DNA from: an uncultured Actinomycetes bacterium
GTDB taxonomy: Bacteria; Actinomycetota; Actinomycetes; Nanopelagicales; Nanopelagicaceae
Direction of reading: 5' to 3'
Length of the DNA: 15,395 nt
Assembly: GCA_903844585.1 (NCBI GenBank)
Contig: CAIMUD010000041.1
Span: 1-15,395 of the forward strand
Part shown: positions 15,109-15,395 of the stretch, piece by piece
Layout of the letters: the number at the start of each line of letters is the position of its first letter
Numbering within the stretch: the stretch's first letter is position 1
Notes under the pieces: generated by a model
Told to the model about the DNA's origin: nothing
What the model saw: only the letters and a program-made list of their open reading frames with translations
Database searches by the model: none
Translations under genes and position numbers: made by a program

Positions 15109-15395
<287 letters not shown>

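Overview
The window reads as a compact chromosomal stretch from a small-genome, AT-leaning actinobacterium, most likely a free-living planktonic lineage such as the freshwater acI / Nanopelagicales group. The phylum call rests on three things: a CarD almost collinear with mycobacterial CarD, a CarD-IspD-IspF-CysS-RlmB gene order with a divergent LpqE-like lipoprotein (the arrangement I recall from Mycobacterium tuberculosis), and a MutT1-type NUDIX plus histidine-phosphatase protein beside ppk. The lineage call is inference from low GC and tight packing. No insertion sequence, prophage, integrase, CRISPR array or rRNA is visible, and no gap between genes exceeds about 120 bases.

Layout. (1) 22-510, minus: a lipoprotein resembling LpqE. 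(2) 607-5359, plus: carD, a fused ispDF, cysS, rlmB and an SGNH hydrolase, mostly joined by abutting or 1-nt overlapping stop/start codons; this unit links RNA polymerase control, isoprenoid precursors, tRNA charging and 23S rRNA methylation. (3) 5415-9265: polyphosphate block, with ppk1 and a mutT1-like gene on plus facing a converging ppx on minus. The mutT1-like gene carries a one-base frameshift that separates its histidine-phosphatase catalytic residues. (4) 9376-11173, plus: tRNA-Thr(UGU) with a good promoter, then a GTG-started beta-class carbonic anhydrase coupled to an MFS transporter. (5) 11170-13205, minus: a type II NADH dehydrogenase followed by an alpha/beta hydrolase. (6) 13229-15008, plus: an NAD(P)-binding SDR with a C-terminal DUF2867-like region, then a short DUF3263-type protein. 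(7) From 15127: groEL, cut by the window end, with a sigma70-type promoter and a CIRCE (HrcA) operator.

Regulation is unusually readable. Five gene starts lacking a clear Shine-Dalgarno sequence (cysS, ppx, the NADH dehydrogenase, the SDR and the DUF3263 gene) have a TANNNT -10 hexamer 6 or 7 bases before the ATG, the signature of leaderless mRNAs. At the NADH dehydrogenase/SDR divergence the two opposing -10 hexamers overlap by two bases within a 23-base gap. I found no clearly new multi-gene system. The best leads are the mutT1 frameshift, the overlapping divergent leaderless promoters, the polyphosphate gene arrangement, and a second hairpin in the groEL leader that competes with CIRCE.
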